DNA of 64,000 nt, from NCBI GenBank assembly GCA_045543455.1, contig JAZQMK010000036.1, positions 1 through 64,000 on the forward strand. The letters run 5' to 3'. This document shows positions 53,223 to 62,715 of the stretch, piece after piece. Position 1 is the stretch's first letter. Every line of letters starts with the position of its first letter. The notes beneath the pieces were generated by a model, which did no database searches, was not told where the DNA came from, and saw only the letters and a list, made by a program, of their open reading frames with translations. Position numbers and translations under genes: made by a program. The DNA comes from SIG291 sp045543455. Lineage in GTDB: Bacteria > Bacillota > Clostridia > Lachnospirales > Lachnospiraceae.

Positions 53223-54002
53223 ATGCTGGGAAGTTACGAAGAATTTAAAGCTAATATATTAAAATATTCCGGTATTGATCTTAATTCCTATAAGGAACAG
53301 CAGATGAAAAGAAGACTGGATACACTTATCAATCGTAAAGGTTATAATGGATATACAGGATACTTTCAAGCTATTAAAACTCAGAAAGATGTCTATGATG
53401 AATTCTTGAGTTATATGACAATTAATATATCAGAATTTTTCAGAAATCCATTACAGTGGGATGTTTTAGAACGAACAGTATTACCAGAGCTTTCGCCTAA
53501 CAATACACAACAGCTTAAGGTTTGGAGTGCTGCATGTTCGACAGGTGACGAGCCTTATACATTAGTGTTGCTTCTTTCAAAATATTTTCCACTTAATAAG
53601 ATTAAGATATTTGCAACAGATATAGATACTAAGATTATTGAATCGGCTAAGGCTGGTGTATATCAGGCTAATAGTGTAAAAAATGTGCCTAAGGATTTAC
53701 TTAGCAAACATTTTACCAAGCTTAACGATACAACATATAGAATTAATGACAACATTAAGCAGTGTGTTGAATTTAAGCGTCATGACTTATTAGCTGATCC
53801 ATATCCAACTAATTATGATTTAATTGTTTGTAGAAATGTGTTGATATATTTTACAGAAGAAGCTAAGGAGGCTATATATGGCAAGTTTAGCAATTCTTTA
53901 AGATCCGGTGGATATCTGTTTATAGGAAGCACGGAACAGATTATGAAGTATAGGGATTTTAACTTTACTTCGCATAAGTCGTTCTTTTATAAGAAAAATT
54001 GA
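53223..54002 (+). CDS. cheR: CheR-type protein-glutamate methyltransferase
   Basis: 259 aa from ATG 53223 (GGAG 6 bases upstream). N-terminal helical CheR domain (YKEQQMKRRLDTLINRKG), then the SAM-binding domain: KVWSAACSTGDEPYTL, IFATDIDTKII, and the DLIVCRNVLIYF motif. It methylates receptor glutamates in chemotaxis. No other chemotaxis gene is in the window, so it is an isolated copy. Followed by a terminator. Confidence 0.92.
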   Translation: MLGSYEEFKANILKYSGIDLNSYKEQQMKRRLDTLINRKGYNGYTGYFQAIKTQKDVYDEFLSYMTINISEFFRNPLQWDVLERTVLPELSPNNTQQLKVWSAACSTGDEPYTLVLLLSKYFPLNKIKIFATDIDTKIIESAKAGVYQANSVKNVPKDLLSKHFTKLNDTTYRINDNIKQCVEFKRHDLLADPYPTNYDLIVCRNVLIYFTEEAKEAIYGKFSNSLRSGGYLFIGSTEQIMKYRDFNFTSHKSFFYKKN

Positions 54003-54012
54003 TGATAAACAA

Positions 54013-54041
54013 AAAACTATCGCATTTTGCGGTAGTTTTTT
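54013..54041 (+). terminator. Rho-independent terminator
   Basis: AAAAACTA-x-CGC pairs with GCG-x-TAGTTTTT across a 5-base loop, with a T run. Probably bidirectional with the convergent gene. Confidence 0.85.
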
Positions 54042-54062
54042 TGATATGCTCCGTTTTTGTAA

Positions 54063-55112
54063 TTATAAAATCTTCTTTAGATACTCAGTGATATTTAACT
54101 CCTCATTTAACTCCTCATTTAACTCTACATATTCATTTCTACTTGAATAATCCATACCGTAAGTTGCTATGTCTGTAAGTCCCGGATTTTTGATAAAGCG
54201 AGATTGTCTTTTTATATAACAGTTTTGTTTTGTAGCTTTTTGTCTATATGTCTTATCTACATACTCGCCAAGACTTTTGTGAATGGCATTGTCTTCGGCA
54301 GGGAGATAGTAGTAATCCTTGTAATTATCAAAAAAATGTTTTAGAGTGGTCTCATTTACTGAGATTTTGCATTTTAGTATATTGTCTGACAAGGTTAGAT
54401 AATAATAATCACCATTTGATGAAAGGGGAGTAGGTAAGGTATATTTTAAATGTGCAGTTATTATTATATGCGAGGAAAAATCTGTTACAGTTACATTTTC
54501 AAAATCACCTTTAAATACATTTATATATTTTATAATTTCAATAATATCAAAAAGACCAATAAGGTCATCATGATTATGAAGGATAAGTGGTTCATAAAGG
54601 TTAGTAGACTTTGTTTTTACATACTCCTTATAATAATTAATAAGTATACCGCCATTTAAGGTATCCTTTCTTGGGATGTTTAGAAAATCTTCTATGTTTG
54701 GCTGCTTGTAACTAAGGAGATTAAAGTGATGCTTATATTTCTTAACCATACGGTATAAATCTATGCTTTCGTAGCTTGAAAGCCTGTTAGGAATATTGTA
54801 AAATTCAGCTTTGTTGTCAATATAAGGTATATCAAAGCCATTGCCATTATAAGATATAATATAGAGCTTATCCTTAATATCTTTGAAAAACTTTTCCAGT
54901 AAAAGAGGTTCGTCTTCGTAGGATTCAGCAAATAGCTGGCGCAGTTCAAATCCATTTTCAGAAAAAAGTATGTAACCGATAAGGTAAATATTTGAATTTT
55001 TAGCTGAGAGACCTGTTGTTTCAATGTCAAATATAACTAATTCAGTTTTATCAAGTTTTAGAAGGGAACAAATGTCCAAATTTGATTGTATTTTTTCTTT
55101 AATTATCTGCAT
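54063..55112 (-). CDS. YprB-type ribonuclease H-like (DEDD exonuclease) protein
   Basis: 349 aa, ribosome binding site AGGAG. The exonuclease motifs are FDIETTGL (Exo I, about 28-35), SYNGNGFDIPYI (Exo II, about 97-108) and HNHDDLIGLFDI (Exo III, about 200-211). This is the RNase_H_2 family (Bacillus YprB). The C-terminal region is unrecognised. It ends in an in-frame NEEL repeat coded by a 12-base tandem. Probably a nucleic acid 3'-5' exonuclease; substrate unknown. It is divergent from the Rnf operon. Confidence 0.85.
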   Translation of the reverse strand: MQIIKEKIQSNLDICSLLKLDKTELVIFDIETTGLSAKNSNIYLIGYILFSENGFELRQLFAESYEDEPLLLEKFFKDIKDKLYIISYNGNGFDIPYIDNKAEFYNIPNRLSSYESIDLYRMVKKYKHHFNLLSYKQPNIEDFLNIPRKDTLNGGILINYYKEYVKTKSTNLYEPLILHNHDDLIGLFDIIEIIKYINVFKGDFENVTVTDFSSHIIITAHLKYTLPTPLSSNGDYYYLTLSDNILKCKISVNETTLKHFFDNYKDYYYLPAEDNAIHKSLGEYVDKTYRQKATKQNCYIKRQSRFIKNPGLTDIATYGMDYSSRNEYVELNEELNEELNITEYLKKIL

Positions 55113-55254
55113 TTACAATTTTCTCCTAATGAAATCTTATGTACTAAATTATATAATATTTTTATTGTAAAAAAAAGTAGATTTTTCTTGGATTTTAAGG
55201 TAAAATTATAGTAGGCTTTTATGACCGAATAAAAGAGAAAGAAGGTTTAAAAAA

Positions 55255-56574
55255 ATGAGCAAATTAACTTTCAAGGGTGGAGTTCATCCACACGATGGAA
55301 AAGAATTTTCAAAAGATTGTGCCATCGTAGAGTTAAAGCCTGAAGGTGATATGGTTTATCCATTATCTCAGCATATTGGTGCTCCGGCAACTCCGGTTGT
55401 TGCAAAGGGGGATTACGTATTAGAAGGACAGCTTATAGCTTCGGCTACAGGTTTTATTTCTGCTAATATCCATTCATCGGTTTCAGGTACAGTTAAGGCA
55501 ATTGAACCAAGACTGGTTGCCACAGGTGGGATGGTTAATTCCATTGTAATTGAAAATGATGGTCTGTATAAGACAGTTGATTATTCGGCTAATACAAAAC
55601 CATTAGAACAATTGACACCGGACGATATCCGTAACATTGTTAAGGATGCAGGTGTTGTAGGTATGGGTGGTGCAGGCTTCCCTACTAATGTAAAACTTAC
55701 ACCTAAGAACATTGATGCAATTGAATACATCATTGTAAATGGTGCTGAGTGTGAACCGTATTTAACATCAGATTACAGAAGAATGTTAGAAGAACCTGAA
55801 AGGGTTGTGGGCGGTTTAAAGATTGTTTTAAAATTATTTAAAAATGCAGTTGGATATATTGCAATTGAAGATAATAAGCCTGAAGCAATTAAGAAGATTT
55901 CAGAGCTTGTTAAAAATGAAGAAAGAATTAGTGTTAAGCCGGTTAAGGCAAAATATCCACAGGGTGGTGAGCGTACTTTAATTTATGCCACAACTAAGAG
56001 AGAGATTAATTCTAAGATGCTTCCTGCAGATGCAGGCTGTATCGTACACAACGTGGATACGATTGTTTCAATCTACAATGCAGTTGTGGAAGGTTGGCCA
56101 TTAACTAAGAGAATTGTATCAGTTACAGGTGCTTTAGTTAACAAGCCTGGTAACTTCTATGTATATCTTGGTATGAATTATCGTCAGCTTATTGAAGCGG
56201 CAGGTGGACTTAAGGAAGAAGCAAAGAAGTTTATTTCGGGTGGTCCTATGATGGGATTTGCTATGTCTTCTCTTGATGTACCTGTAACTAAGGGTAGTTC
56301 ATCACTTCTTGTTTTAGAAGAAGACTATGTAGCTAAGGTTGACCCAAGTGCATGTATAAGATGTGGCAGATGTGTAGATGCCTGCCCAGAGAGAATTATA
56401 CCATCAAAGCTTGCAGCTTTAGCACAAAGAGGCGACAAAGAGGGCTTTATGAAATTAAATGGTATGGAATGTGTAGAATGTGGTTCATGTTCTTATATTT
56501 GTCCTGCCAAGAGACATTTAACACAGAATATTAAGGCTATGAGAAGAAATATCATGGCTAGCATGAGAAAGTAA
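55255..56574 (+). CDS. rnfC: Rnf complex subunit RnfC
   Basis: 439 aa, ribosome binding site GAAAGAAGG. N-terminal RnfC domain (FKGGVHPHDGKEFS), the FMN/NADH-binding region (GVVGMGGAGFPTNVKL, NGAECEPYLTSDYR), an SLBB domain and two C-terminal [4Fe-4S] motifs: C-x2-C-x2-C-x3-C in CIRCGRCVDACP and CVECGSCSYICP. NAD+-side subunit of the ferredoxin:NAD+ oxidoreductase that pumps Na+ or H+. First gene of the rnfCDGEAB operon. Confidence 0.96.
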   Translation: MSKLTFKGGVHPHDGKEFSKDCAIVELKPEGDMVYPLSQHIGAPATPVVAKGDYVLEGQLIASATGFISANIHSSVSGTVKAIEPRLVATGGMVNSIVIENDGLYKTVDYSANTKPLEQLTPDDIRNIVKDAGVVGMGGAGFPTNVKLTPKNIDAIEYIIVNGAECEPYLTSDYRRMLEEPERVVGGLKIVLKLFKNAVGYIAIEDNKPEAIKKISELVKNEERISVKPVKAKYPQGGERTLIYATTKREINSKMLPADAGCIVHNVDTIVSIYNAVVEGWPLTKRIVSVTGALVNKPGNFYVYLGMNYRQLIEAAGGLKEEAKKFISGGPMMGFAMSSLDVPVTKGSSSLLVLEEDYVAKVDPSACIRCGRCVDACPERIIPSKLAALAQRGDKEGFMKLNGMECVECGSCSYICPAKRHLTQNIKAMRRNIMASMRK

Positions 56575-56591
56575 GAAAGGTGGATGAGATC

Positions 56592-57533
56592 ATGAGCGAT
56601 TTATTAAATGTATCAGTTTCACCTCATATACGAGCTAAGGACACAACTACAAGCATTATGAGAGATGTTTTAATTGCGTTAGCTCCTGCTAGTATATTTG
56701 GTATTTATAACTTCGGATACAAAGCGTTAATTATTATTTTAGTAGCAATTGTAACTTGTGTTGCAGCAGAAGGTTTGTATGAATTTTTTATGCATAAGAA
56801 AGTTACAGTTGGAGATTTAAGTGCGGCAGTAACAGGTTTACTTATTGCATTAAATGTACCACATACATTACCTATTGGTATGGTTATTATTGCTTGTTTA
56901 TTTGCAATAATTGTAGTTAAGCAGTTGTTTGGCGGATTAGGACAGAACTTTATGAATCCTGCGCTTGCAGCAAGATGCTTTTTACTTATTTCCTTTACAG
57001 GTCAGATGACAAGCTTTACATATGATGCTGTAACAGGAGCTACACCTTTAGCAGTTTTAAAGGATGGTGGCAAGGTTGATATTTTAGATATGTTCATTGG
57101 ACAGACAGCTGGTACAATTGGTGAAACATCAACATTATTTATACTTATTGGTGCTTTATACCTTGTAGTAAGAAAGATTATCAGCTTAAGAATACCTTTA
57201 GCTTACATTTTAACATTTACAGTATTTATTATTATATTTGGCGGTAACGGCTTTGATGTTGAATACATAGCTGCACATCTTTGTGGTGGTGGTTTAATGT
57301 TAGGTGCATTCTTTATGGCAACTGACTATGTAACTTCACCGGTTACACCAAATGGTAGAATTGTATTTGGTATTATCTTAGGTATTTTAACAGGTATCTT
57401 TAGATTGTTTGGTGGTTCAGCAGAAGGTGTATCATATGCAATCATTTTTGGTAACCTTTTAGTTCCATTAATTGAAAAGGCTACAGTACCAAGAGCATTT
57501 GGTATTAAAAAAGCAAAGAAGGAGGACAAATAA
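56592..57533 (+). CDS. rnfD: Rnf complex subunit RnfD
   Basis: 313 aa from ATG 56592 (AAGGTGG upstream). About nine membrane helices. The segment DAVTGATPLAVL holds the Thr that carries covalent FMN. GLGQNFMNPALAARCFLL is a family motif. Integral electron-transfer subunit. It ends with GGAGG, which is the ribosome binding site of rnfG. Confidence 0.95.
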   Translation: MSDLLNVSVSPHIRAKDTTTSIMRDVLIALAPASIFGIYNFGYKALIIILVAIVTCVAAEGLYEFFMHKKVTVGDLSAAVTGLLIALNVPHTLPIGMVIIACLFAIIVVKQLFGGLGQNFMNPALAARCFLLISFTGQMTSFTYDAVTGATPLAVLKDGGKVDILDMFIGQTAGTIGETSTLFILIGALYLVVRKIISLRIPLAYILTFTVFIIIFGGNGFDVEYIAAHLCGGGLMLGAFFMATDYVTSPVTPNGRIVFGIILGILTGIFRLFGGSAEGVSYAIIFGNLLVPLIEKATVPRAFGIKKAKKEDK

Positions 57534-57534
57534 T

Positions 57535-58143
57535 ATGAAATCAATTATTAAAGATTCTCTTATACTTTGTGTAATTACTTTAGTTGCAGGCCTTTTACTT
57601 GGTTTTGTTTATGACATTACTAAGGAGCCTATTGCAAAAGAACAGGCTAGAGCAAAGAAGGAAGCTTGCAAAGAAGTATTTTCAACAGCTAATGACTTTG
57701 TTGCGCCAAAGGATGCAATTGATACAGCTAAAATTATTAAAGATGCAGGTTTAACAGCATCAGTTGAAGAGGTTTTAGTTGCAGTTGATGAAAATAAAAA
57801 TATTTTAGGCTACGTTATGACAGCAGTTTCATCAGGATATGGTGGAGATATTAAATATACAGTAGGTATTCAAAAGGATGGTACTGTTAATGGTATTTCA
57901 ATTCTTTCCATAAGTGAAACACCAGGTCTTGGTATGAAGGCTAAAGATTCAAAATTCTATGGTCAGTACGCAAATAAGAAGGTTCCAGCTTTTATTTATG
58001 TAAAGGGTGATGCGTCTGCTGATAATGAAATAAGTGCCATAAGTGGTGCTACAATTACAACAAATGCAATGACACAGGGCGTTAATAGTGCTTTGGCTGT
58101 ATATGCATATTTAGAAGCAAATGGAGGTGTTAGCATTGAGTAA
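57535..58143 (+). CDS. rnfG: Rnf complex subunit RnfG
   Basis: 202 aa from ATG 57535 behind AAGGAGG. One N-terminal membrane helix (ILCVITLVAGLLLGF) and an extracytoplasmic FMN-binding domain. The motif ISGATITTNA contains the Thr for covalent FMN. The 3' end overlaps the rnfE start by 8 bases. Confidence 0.95.
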   Translation: MKSIIKDSLILCVITLVAGLLLGFVYDITKEPIAKEQARAKKEACKEVFSTANDFVAPKDAIDTAKIIKDAGLTASVEEVLVAVDENKNILGYVMTAVSSGYGGDIKYTVGIQKDGTVNGISILSISETPGLGMKAKDSKFYGQYANKKVPAFIYVKGDASADNEISAISGATITTNAMTQGVNSALAVYAYLEANGGVSIE

Positions 58144-58825
58144 ATGTTTAGAAAGATTATATAATGGTATAATTAAAGAAAATCCAACATTTGTATTAAT
58201 GCTTGGTATGTGTCCTACACTTGCGGTTACAACTAGTGCAACTAATGGTATGGGTATGGGACTTACAACAACAGTAGTTCTTGTAATGGCTAACCTTTTC
58301 GTTTCTTTACTTAGAAAGGTTATTCCTGATAAAGTAAGAATGCCGGCATATATTGTTATTGTTGCTTCATTCGTTACTATGGTACAGTTCTTATTAGAAG
58401 GATTTATTCCAAGTTTATATAGTTCACTTGGTATTTATATACCACTTATTGTTGTTAACTGTATTATTTTAGGTAGAGCTGAATCATATGCTTCAAAGAA
58501 TGGTCCTATTTTATCAATTTTTGATGGTCTTGGTATGGGACTTGGATTTACAATAGCTATTACAATCCTAGGTGGATTTAGAGAGTTTGTTGGTGCAGGT
58601 ACTTTATTTGATAAAGATTTAGGTCTTATTGATTTAGGCTACCAGCCAGCAGCAATATTTGTATTAGCTCCTGGTGCATTCTTTGTATTAGCTTGTCTTG
58701 TTGCAATTCAAAACAAGTTAAAAGAAGGTAAACCACAAAAAGAAAATCAAGCATGTCCAACAGATGGTTGTGCAGGATGTGGTAACACATTATGTGCAGG
58801 TCGTGCATTAGCAGATAAAGAATAG
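58136..58825 (+). CDS. rnfE: Rnf complex subunit RnfE
   Basis: 229 aa starting with TTG at 58136, 8 bases after GGAGG; this gives the normal SKCLERLYNGI start and overlaps rnfG. Six membrane helices; TLAVTTSATNGMGMG and GRAESYASKNGP are conserved. Unusual C-terminal tail with C-x4-C-x2-C-x4-C (CPTDGCAGCGNTLC), longer than a typical RnfE end. Membrane core subunit that shares the Rnf Fe-S cluster with RnfA. Confidence 0.94.
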   Translation: MSKCLERLYNGIIKENPTFVLMLGMCPTLAVTTSATNGMGMGLTTTVVLVMANLFVSLLRKVIPDKVRMPAYIVIVASFVTMVQFLLEGFIPSLYSSLGIYIPLIVVNCIILGRAESYASKNGPILSIFDGLGMGLGFTIAITILGGFREFVGAGTLFDKDLGLIDLGYQPAAIFVLAPGAFFVLACLVAIQNKLKEGKPQKENQACPTDGCAGCGNTLCAGRALADKE

Positions 58826-58837
58826 GAGGAAGGATAA

Positions 58838-59410
58838 ATGAAAGAGATTATTATGATTGCCATAACAGCATCGTTAATTAACAATGTTGTATTAAGTCAG
58901 TTTTTAGGTCTATGTCCTTTCCTTGGCGTTTCTAAGAAGGTCGGACCTGCAGTAGGTATGGGTGCAGCGGTATTTTTCGTTATTTCCATATCGTCAGTAG
59001 TTACAAAAGTAATTTATGATTTTGTTTTAGTGACATTAAATTTAGAATACTTAAATACTATAGTATTCATTTTAGTAATTGCAGCTTTAGTTCAGTTTGT
59101 AGAAATGTTCTTAAAGAAGGCAAGTCCTTCACTTTATGAATCATTGGGTGTATATTTACCACTTATTACAACAAACTGTGCAGTTTTAGGTGTTGCAATT
59201 ATTAATGTACAAGAAGGTTATAATTTATTAGAATCTTTAGTAAATGGCGCATTTACAGCAGTTGGTTTTACAATTGCAATTGTAATTATGGCCGGTATTA
59301 GAGAAAGAATCGAATTTAATGATATTCCAAAGCCATTTAAGGGTATGCCTATTGTTTTATTAACAGCAGGTCTTATGTCTATTGCGTTTATGGGATTTTC
59401 AGGATTATAA
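58838..59410 (+). CDS. rnfA: Rnf complex subunit RnfA
   Basis: 190 aa, AGGAGG ribosome binding site. Six membrane helices; NNVVLSQFLGLCPFLGVSKK and the PLITTNCAVLGVAI motif contain the Cys residues that ligate the intramembrane cluster. Full length. Confidence 0.96.
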   Translation: MKEIIMIAITASLINNVVLSQFLGLCPFLGVSKKVGPAVGMGAAVFFVISISSVVTKVIYDFVLVTLNLEYLNTIVFILVIAALVQFVEMFLKKASPSLYESLGVYLPLITTNCAVLGVAIINVQEGYNLLESLVNGAFTAVGFTIAIVIMAGIRERIEFNDIPKPFKGMPIVLLTAGLMSIAFMGFSGL

Positions 59411-59422
59411 GGAGGATAAGAC

Positions 59423-60211
59423 ATGGAAGGAATACTTATTGCAGCAGCAGTTGTAGGTGGACTTGGAATCCTTATAGGTTTATTTTTAGGAATTTCAGCT
59501 GAAAAATTTAAAGTACCTGTTAATGAAAAAGAAGTACAAATTAGAGCTGAATTACCAGGTAACAACTGTGGTGGTTGTGGATATGCAGGCTGTGACGGTC
59601 TTGCAAAGGCTATTGCAAATGGTGAAGCACCTGTTAACGGATGTCCTGTTGGCGGTGAAACAGCAGCAGCTAATATTGCGGCAATTATGGGTGCAGAAGT
59701 TGGCGATAGCGTTAAATTAGCAGCATTTGTAAAATGTGCAGGTGATTGCGAAAAAGCAAAGGAAAGCTTTAATTATTACGGAGAAAAGAAATGTAGCGTT
59801 ATGCCATTAGTTCCAAGTGGCGGACCAAAGACATGTTCATATGGTTGTTTAGGCTATGGTGAATGTAAGGATGTTTGCGATTTTGGAGCAATTGAAATTG
59901 TTAATGGTATTGCTAAGGTAAATCAGGATAAATGTAAGGCTTGTGGAAAGTGTGTTTCTGTATGTCCAAGACATTTAATAGATTTAGTTCCGGTAACATC
60001 AAATGTAAGAGTACAGTGTAATTCAAAGGATAAAGGTGTAGTTGTTAAGAAAGCCTGCTCAGTAGGTTGTATCGGATGTATGCTTTGTACAAAGCAGTGT
60101 GAATTTGGTGCAATTACAGTTGAGAATAATTTAGCAACTATTGATTATTCTAAGTGTACAGGATGTGGCAAATGTGCCGAAAAATGTCCTACAAAGGCTA
60201 TCCATTTATAA
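59423..60211 (+). CDS. rnfB: Rnf complex subunit RnfB
   Basis: 262 aa, ribosome binding site AAGGAGG. One N-terminal membrane helix, the NCGGCGYAGCDGLAKAI cluster-binding domain, and multiple ferredoxin motifs (CKACGKCVSVCP, CIGCMLCTKQC, CTGCGKCAEKCP). It is the ferredoxin-oxidising entry subunit. Last core subunit of the operon. Confidence 0.96.
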   Translation: MEGILIAAAVVGGLGILIGLFLGISAEKFKVPVNEKEVQIRAELPGNNCGGCGYAGCDGLAKAIANGEAPVNGCPVGGETAAANIAAIMGAEVGDSVKLAAFVKCAGDCEKAKESFNYYGEKKCSVMPLVPSGGPKTCSYGCLGYGECKDVCDFGAIEIVNGIAKVNQDKCKACGKCVSVCPRHLIDLVPVTSNVRVQCNSKDKGVVVKKACSVGCIGCMLCTKQCEFGAITVENNLATIDYSKCTGCGKCAEKCPTKAIHL

Positions 60212-60231
60212 AAAAGACAGGATGGATTGAT

Positions 60232-60561
60232 TTGAAAAAACAGGATTTTATATTAATAGGTATACTTTTAGCAGCGGCACTATTGATTTTTATAGGCTAT
60301 AACGTGTTTTTAAAAGAAAACGGTAAAAAGGTGGTTATAACAGTTGATGGTGCTGTGTATACCGAACTTGATTTAGATAAAGATCAGGAATTAGAAGTAA
60401 GAACAGAATACGGATATAATAAAGTTGTTATATCTAAAGGAAAAGTATATGTGGAAGACGCTGATTGTGATAATCATACCTGTATTAAGCAGGGGAAGAT
60501 ACATCTTTCAGAGCAAAATATAGTATGTCTGCCACACAAATTAATAATAAATATTAATTAG
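60232..60561 (+). CDS. NusG domain II (DUF1312) protein associated with Rnf
   Basis: 109 aa from TTG 60232 behind AGGATGGA, giving KKQDFILIGILLAAALLIF as a membrane anchor. The rest is an extracytoplasmic NusG-II-like beta domain with the conserved CDNHTCIKQGKI and IVCLPHKL cysteines. Such proteins commonly sit next to Rnf or the Gx transporter in Firmicutes. Role unknown, possibly redox or assembly. Confidence 0.8.
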   Translation: MKKQDFILIGILLAAALLIFIGYNVFLKENGKKVVITVDGAVYTELDLDKDQELEVRTEYGYNKVVISKGKVYVEDADCDNHTCIKQGKIHLSEQNIVCLPHKLIININ

Positions 60562-60572
60562 CGGAGGCACAT

Positions 60573-61073
60573 ATGGCAAAAAAGGTCGCTCACTACTCAG
60601 TTCTTATTGCACTTGCTATGGTTATGAGTTATATAGAGGCTATGCTCCCTGTAAGCATAGGTGTTTACGGGGTCAAGCTTGGCCTTGCAAATGTTGTGGT
60701 CTTATTGGCTTTATATGAATATGGCTTTAAGGCTGCAACTTTTATAAGTCTTATACGAGTTTTTTTAGTAGGTATATTATTTGGAACAGGATACAGTATG
60801 CTTTTTAGTATGGCAGGTGGAATTTTAAGTTTGCTTATTATGGGCATTTTAAAAAAATTAAAGATTGGTTCCATTATAGGCGTTAGTATTATGGGCGCCG
60901 TATTTCATAATATGGGGCAGATTATCGTAGCGATTAGTTTATTAAATATAAGCGTTATGTATTATTTGCCAATTCTTATTATTTCAGGTATTATAAGTGG
61001 TATTTTAGTTGGAATGATAAGTGGAATAGTAATAAAAAGAGTAAGAAGGTATATACAATGTTATCATTCATAA
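60573..61073 (+). CDS. Gx transporter family membrane protein (HepS component-I-like)
   Basis: 166 aa, ribosome binding site GGAGG. Five to six membrane helices with AMVMSYIEAMLPV, GVKLGLANVVVLLALY and FISLIRVFLVGILFGTGYS, typical of the Gx / heptaprenyl diphosphate synthase component I family. It often sits beside NusG-II proteins and lipid/redox genes. The 3' end overlaps ruvA by 16 bases. Confidence 0.85.
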   Translation: MAKKVAHYSVLIALAMVMSYIEAMLPVSIGVYGVKLGLANVVVLLALYEYGFKAATFISLIRVFLVGILFGTGYSMLFSMAGGILSLLIMGILKKLKIGSIIGVSIMGAVFHNMGQIIVAISLLNISVMYYLPILIISGIISGILVGMISGIVIKRVRRYIQCYHS

Positions 61074-61651
61074 AAGGTGAATTAGTAGAAATAATAAATG
61101 ACACTATAGTAGTAGAGAATAATAATATGGGATTTAATATAAAGGTTCCATTGACATTGTTGTCAAACATACCTTCCGTAGGAAATCAGGTAAAAATATA
61201 TACATTTATGTATGTAAGAGAAGACGATATAAGTCTGTATGGATTCTTAACAAGAGATGATTTGAACATTTTTAAGCAGTTGTTGACAGTTAATGGCATA
61301 GGTCCTAAAGGTGCATTAGCTATCTTGTCAACAATAACACCAAATGATTTGCGCATGGCTATTTTAGCCTCAGATGCAAAATTTATATCAAGTGCACCAG
61401 GTATTGGAAGTAAAACAGCGCAAAAACTTATAATTGAATTGAAAGATAAGGTGTCGGTTACAAGTGGATATGAAGAATATTCTGCTAAAAATGCTGATAC
61501 AGATATTGATGTTAAAAATGAGACAATAATGGCATTAGTTGCCTTAGGATATAGTAGTACAGAAGCTGCTAAAGCAGTAAATGCAGTAGATAATAAAGAA
61601 AATCTTAATTCAGAAGCTATATTAAAACAAGCATTAAAAAAACTAATATAG
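61058..61651 (+). CDS. ruvA: Holliday junction helicase subunit RuvA
   Basis: 197 aa. Start LSFIKGELVEI; the helix-hairpin-helix LLTVNGIGPKGALAILS and APGIGSKTAQKLIIELKDK; C-terminal domain III ALVALGYSSTEAAKAV, which contacts RuvB. It starts inside the end of the Gx-transporter gene. Binds four-way DNA junctions. Confidence 0.96.
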   Translation: MLSFIKGELVEIINDTIVVENNNMGFNIKVPLTLLSNIPSVGNQVKIYTFMYVREDDISLYGFLTRDDLNIFKQLLTVNGIGPKGALAILSTITPNDLRMAILASDAKFISSAPGIGSKTAQKLIIELKDKVSVTSGYEEYSAKNADTDIDVKNETIMALVALGYSSTEAAKAVNAVDNKENLNSEAILKQALKKLI

Positions 61652-61664
61652 TTTAGGTGATTGT

Positions 61665-62663
61665 ATGGAAAAAAGAATAATAACTACAGAATTTATTGAT
61701 GAAGATACAAAAATTGAAAATAATTTAAGACCAGAGGACTTAAACAGTTATATAGGTCAGGAAAAAGTAAAAGAGAATCTAAAAGTATATATTGAAGCAG
61801 CAAAATCAAGAGAAGATTCACTAGATCATGTGTTGTTTTATGGACCACCAGGACTTGGAAAAACTACATTAGCGGGAATTATAGCCAATGAGATGGGGGT
61901 TAATATTAAGATAACTTCTGGTCCTGCAATAGAAAGACCAGGAGAGATGGCAGCGATTCTTAATAACCTTTCACAGGGTGACGTATTATTTGTTGATGAA
62001 ATACATAGACTTAACCGTCAGGTGGAAGAAGTGCTTTATCCAGCGATGGAAGATTATGCTATCGATATTATGATAGGTAAGGGACCGGCAGCTAAGTCAA
62101 TAAGACTTGATTTGCCTAAATTTACACTTGTAGGAGCTACAACAAGAGCAGGTCTTTTAACAGCACCATTAAGAGATAGATTTGGCATAATTAGTAAATT
62201 AGAATTCTATACAGTTGATGAATTAAAGACGATTATTACCCGTTCTGCAAAGGTTCTAGGTGTAGAGATTTCTAATGAAGGCGCTTATGAATTAGCGAGA
62301 CGTTCAAGAGGAACACCAAGACTTGCTAACAGATTACTAAAAAGAGTAAGAGATTTTGCACAGGTAAAATATGATGGTACGATAACAAAAGAAGTGGCAG
62401 ATTATGCATTAGATTTACTAGATGTAGATAAATTTGGACTTGATAAAAATGACAGGTTGATTTTAAGTTCAATTATTGAAAAATATGCAGGTGGACCTGT
62501 TGGTATAGACACACTTGCTACTTCCTTAGGCGAAGATGTTGCTACAGTTGAAGATGTATATGAGCCATATTTAATACAAAATGGATTTATAGTAAGAACA
62601 CCAAGAGGTCGTATGGTAACCGATATGGCATATGCACATCTTGGTATTGAAAAGAACTGTTAA
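61665..62663 (+). CDS. ruvB: Holliday junction branch migration ATPase RuvB
   Basis: 332 aa. Walker A YGPPGLGKTTLA, Walker B VLFVDEIHRL, sensor motif LVGATTRAGLL, and the arginine finger/winged helix with RSRGTPRLANRLL. AAA+ motor that drives branch migration with RuvA. The weak ribosome binding site (TAGGTGA) and 13-base gap suggest coupling with ruvA. Confidence 0.97.
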   Translation: MEKRIITTEFIDEDTKIENNLRPEDLNSYIGQEKVKENLKVYIEAAKSREDSLDHVLFYGPPGLGKTTLAGIIANEMGVNIKITSGPAIERPGEMAAILNNLSQGDVLFVDEIHRLNRQVEEVLYPAMEDYAIDIMIGKGPAAKSIRLDLPKFTLVGATTRAGLLTAPLRDRFGIISKLEFYTVDELKTIITRSAKVLGVEISNEGAYELARRSRGTPRLANRLLKRVRDFAQVKYDGTITKEVADYALDLLDVDKFGLDKNDRLILSSIIEKYAGGPVGIDTLATSLGEDVATVEDVYEPYLIQNGFIVRTPRGRMVTDMAYAHLGIEKNC

Positions 62664-62715
62664 AATATAATAATGTGTGTTATAATTAATAAAAATATAA
62701 GAAACGGAGACAGGT

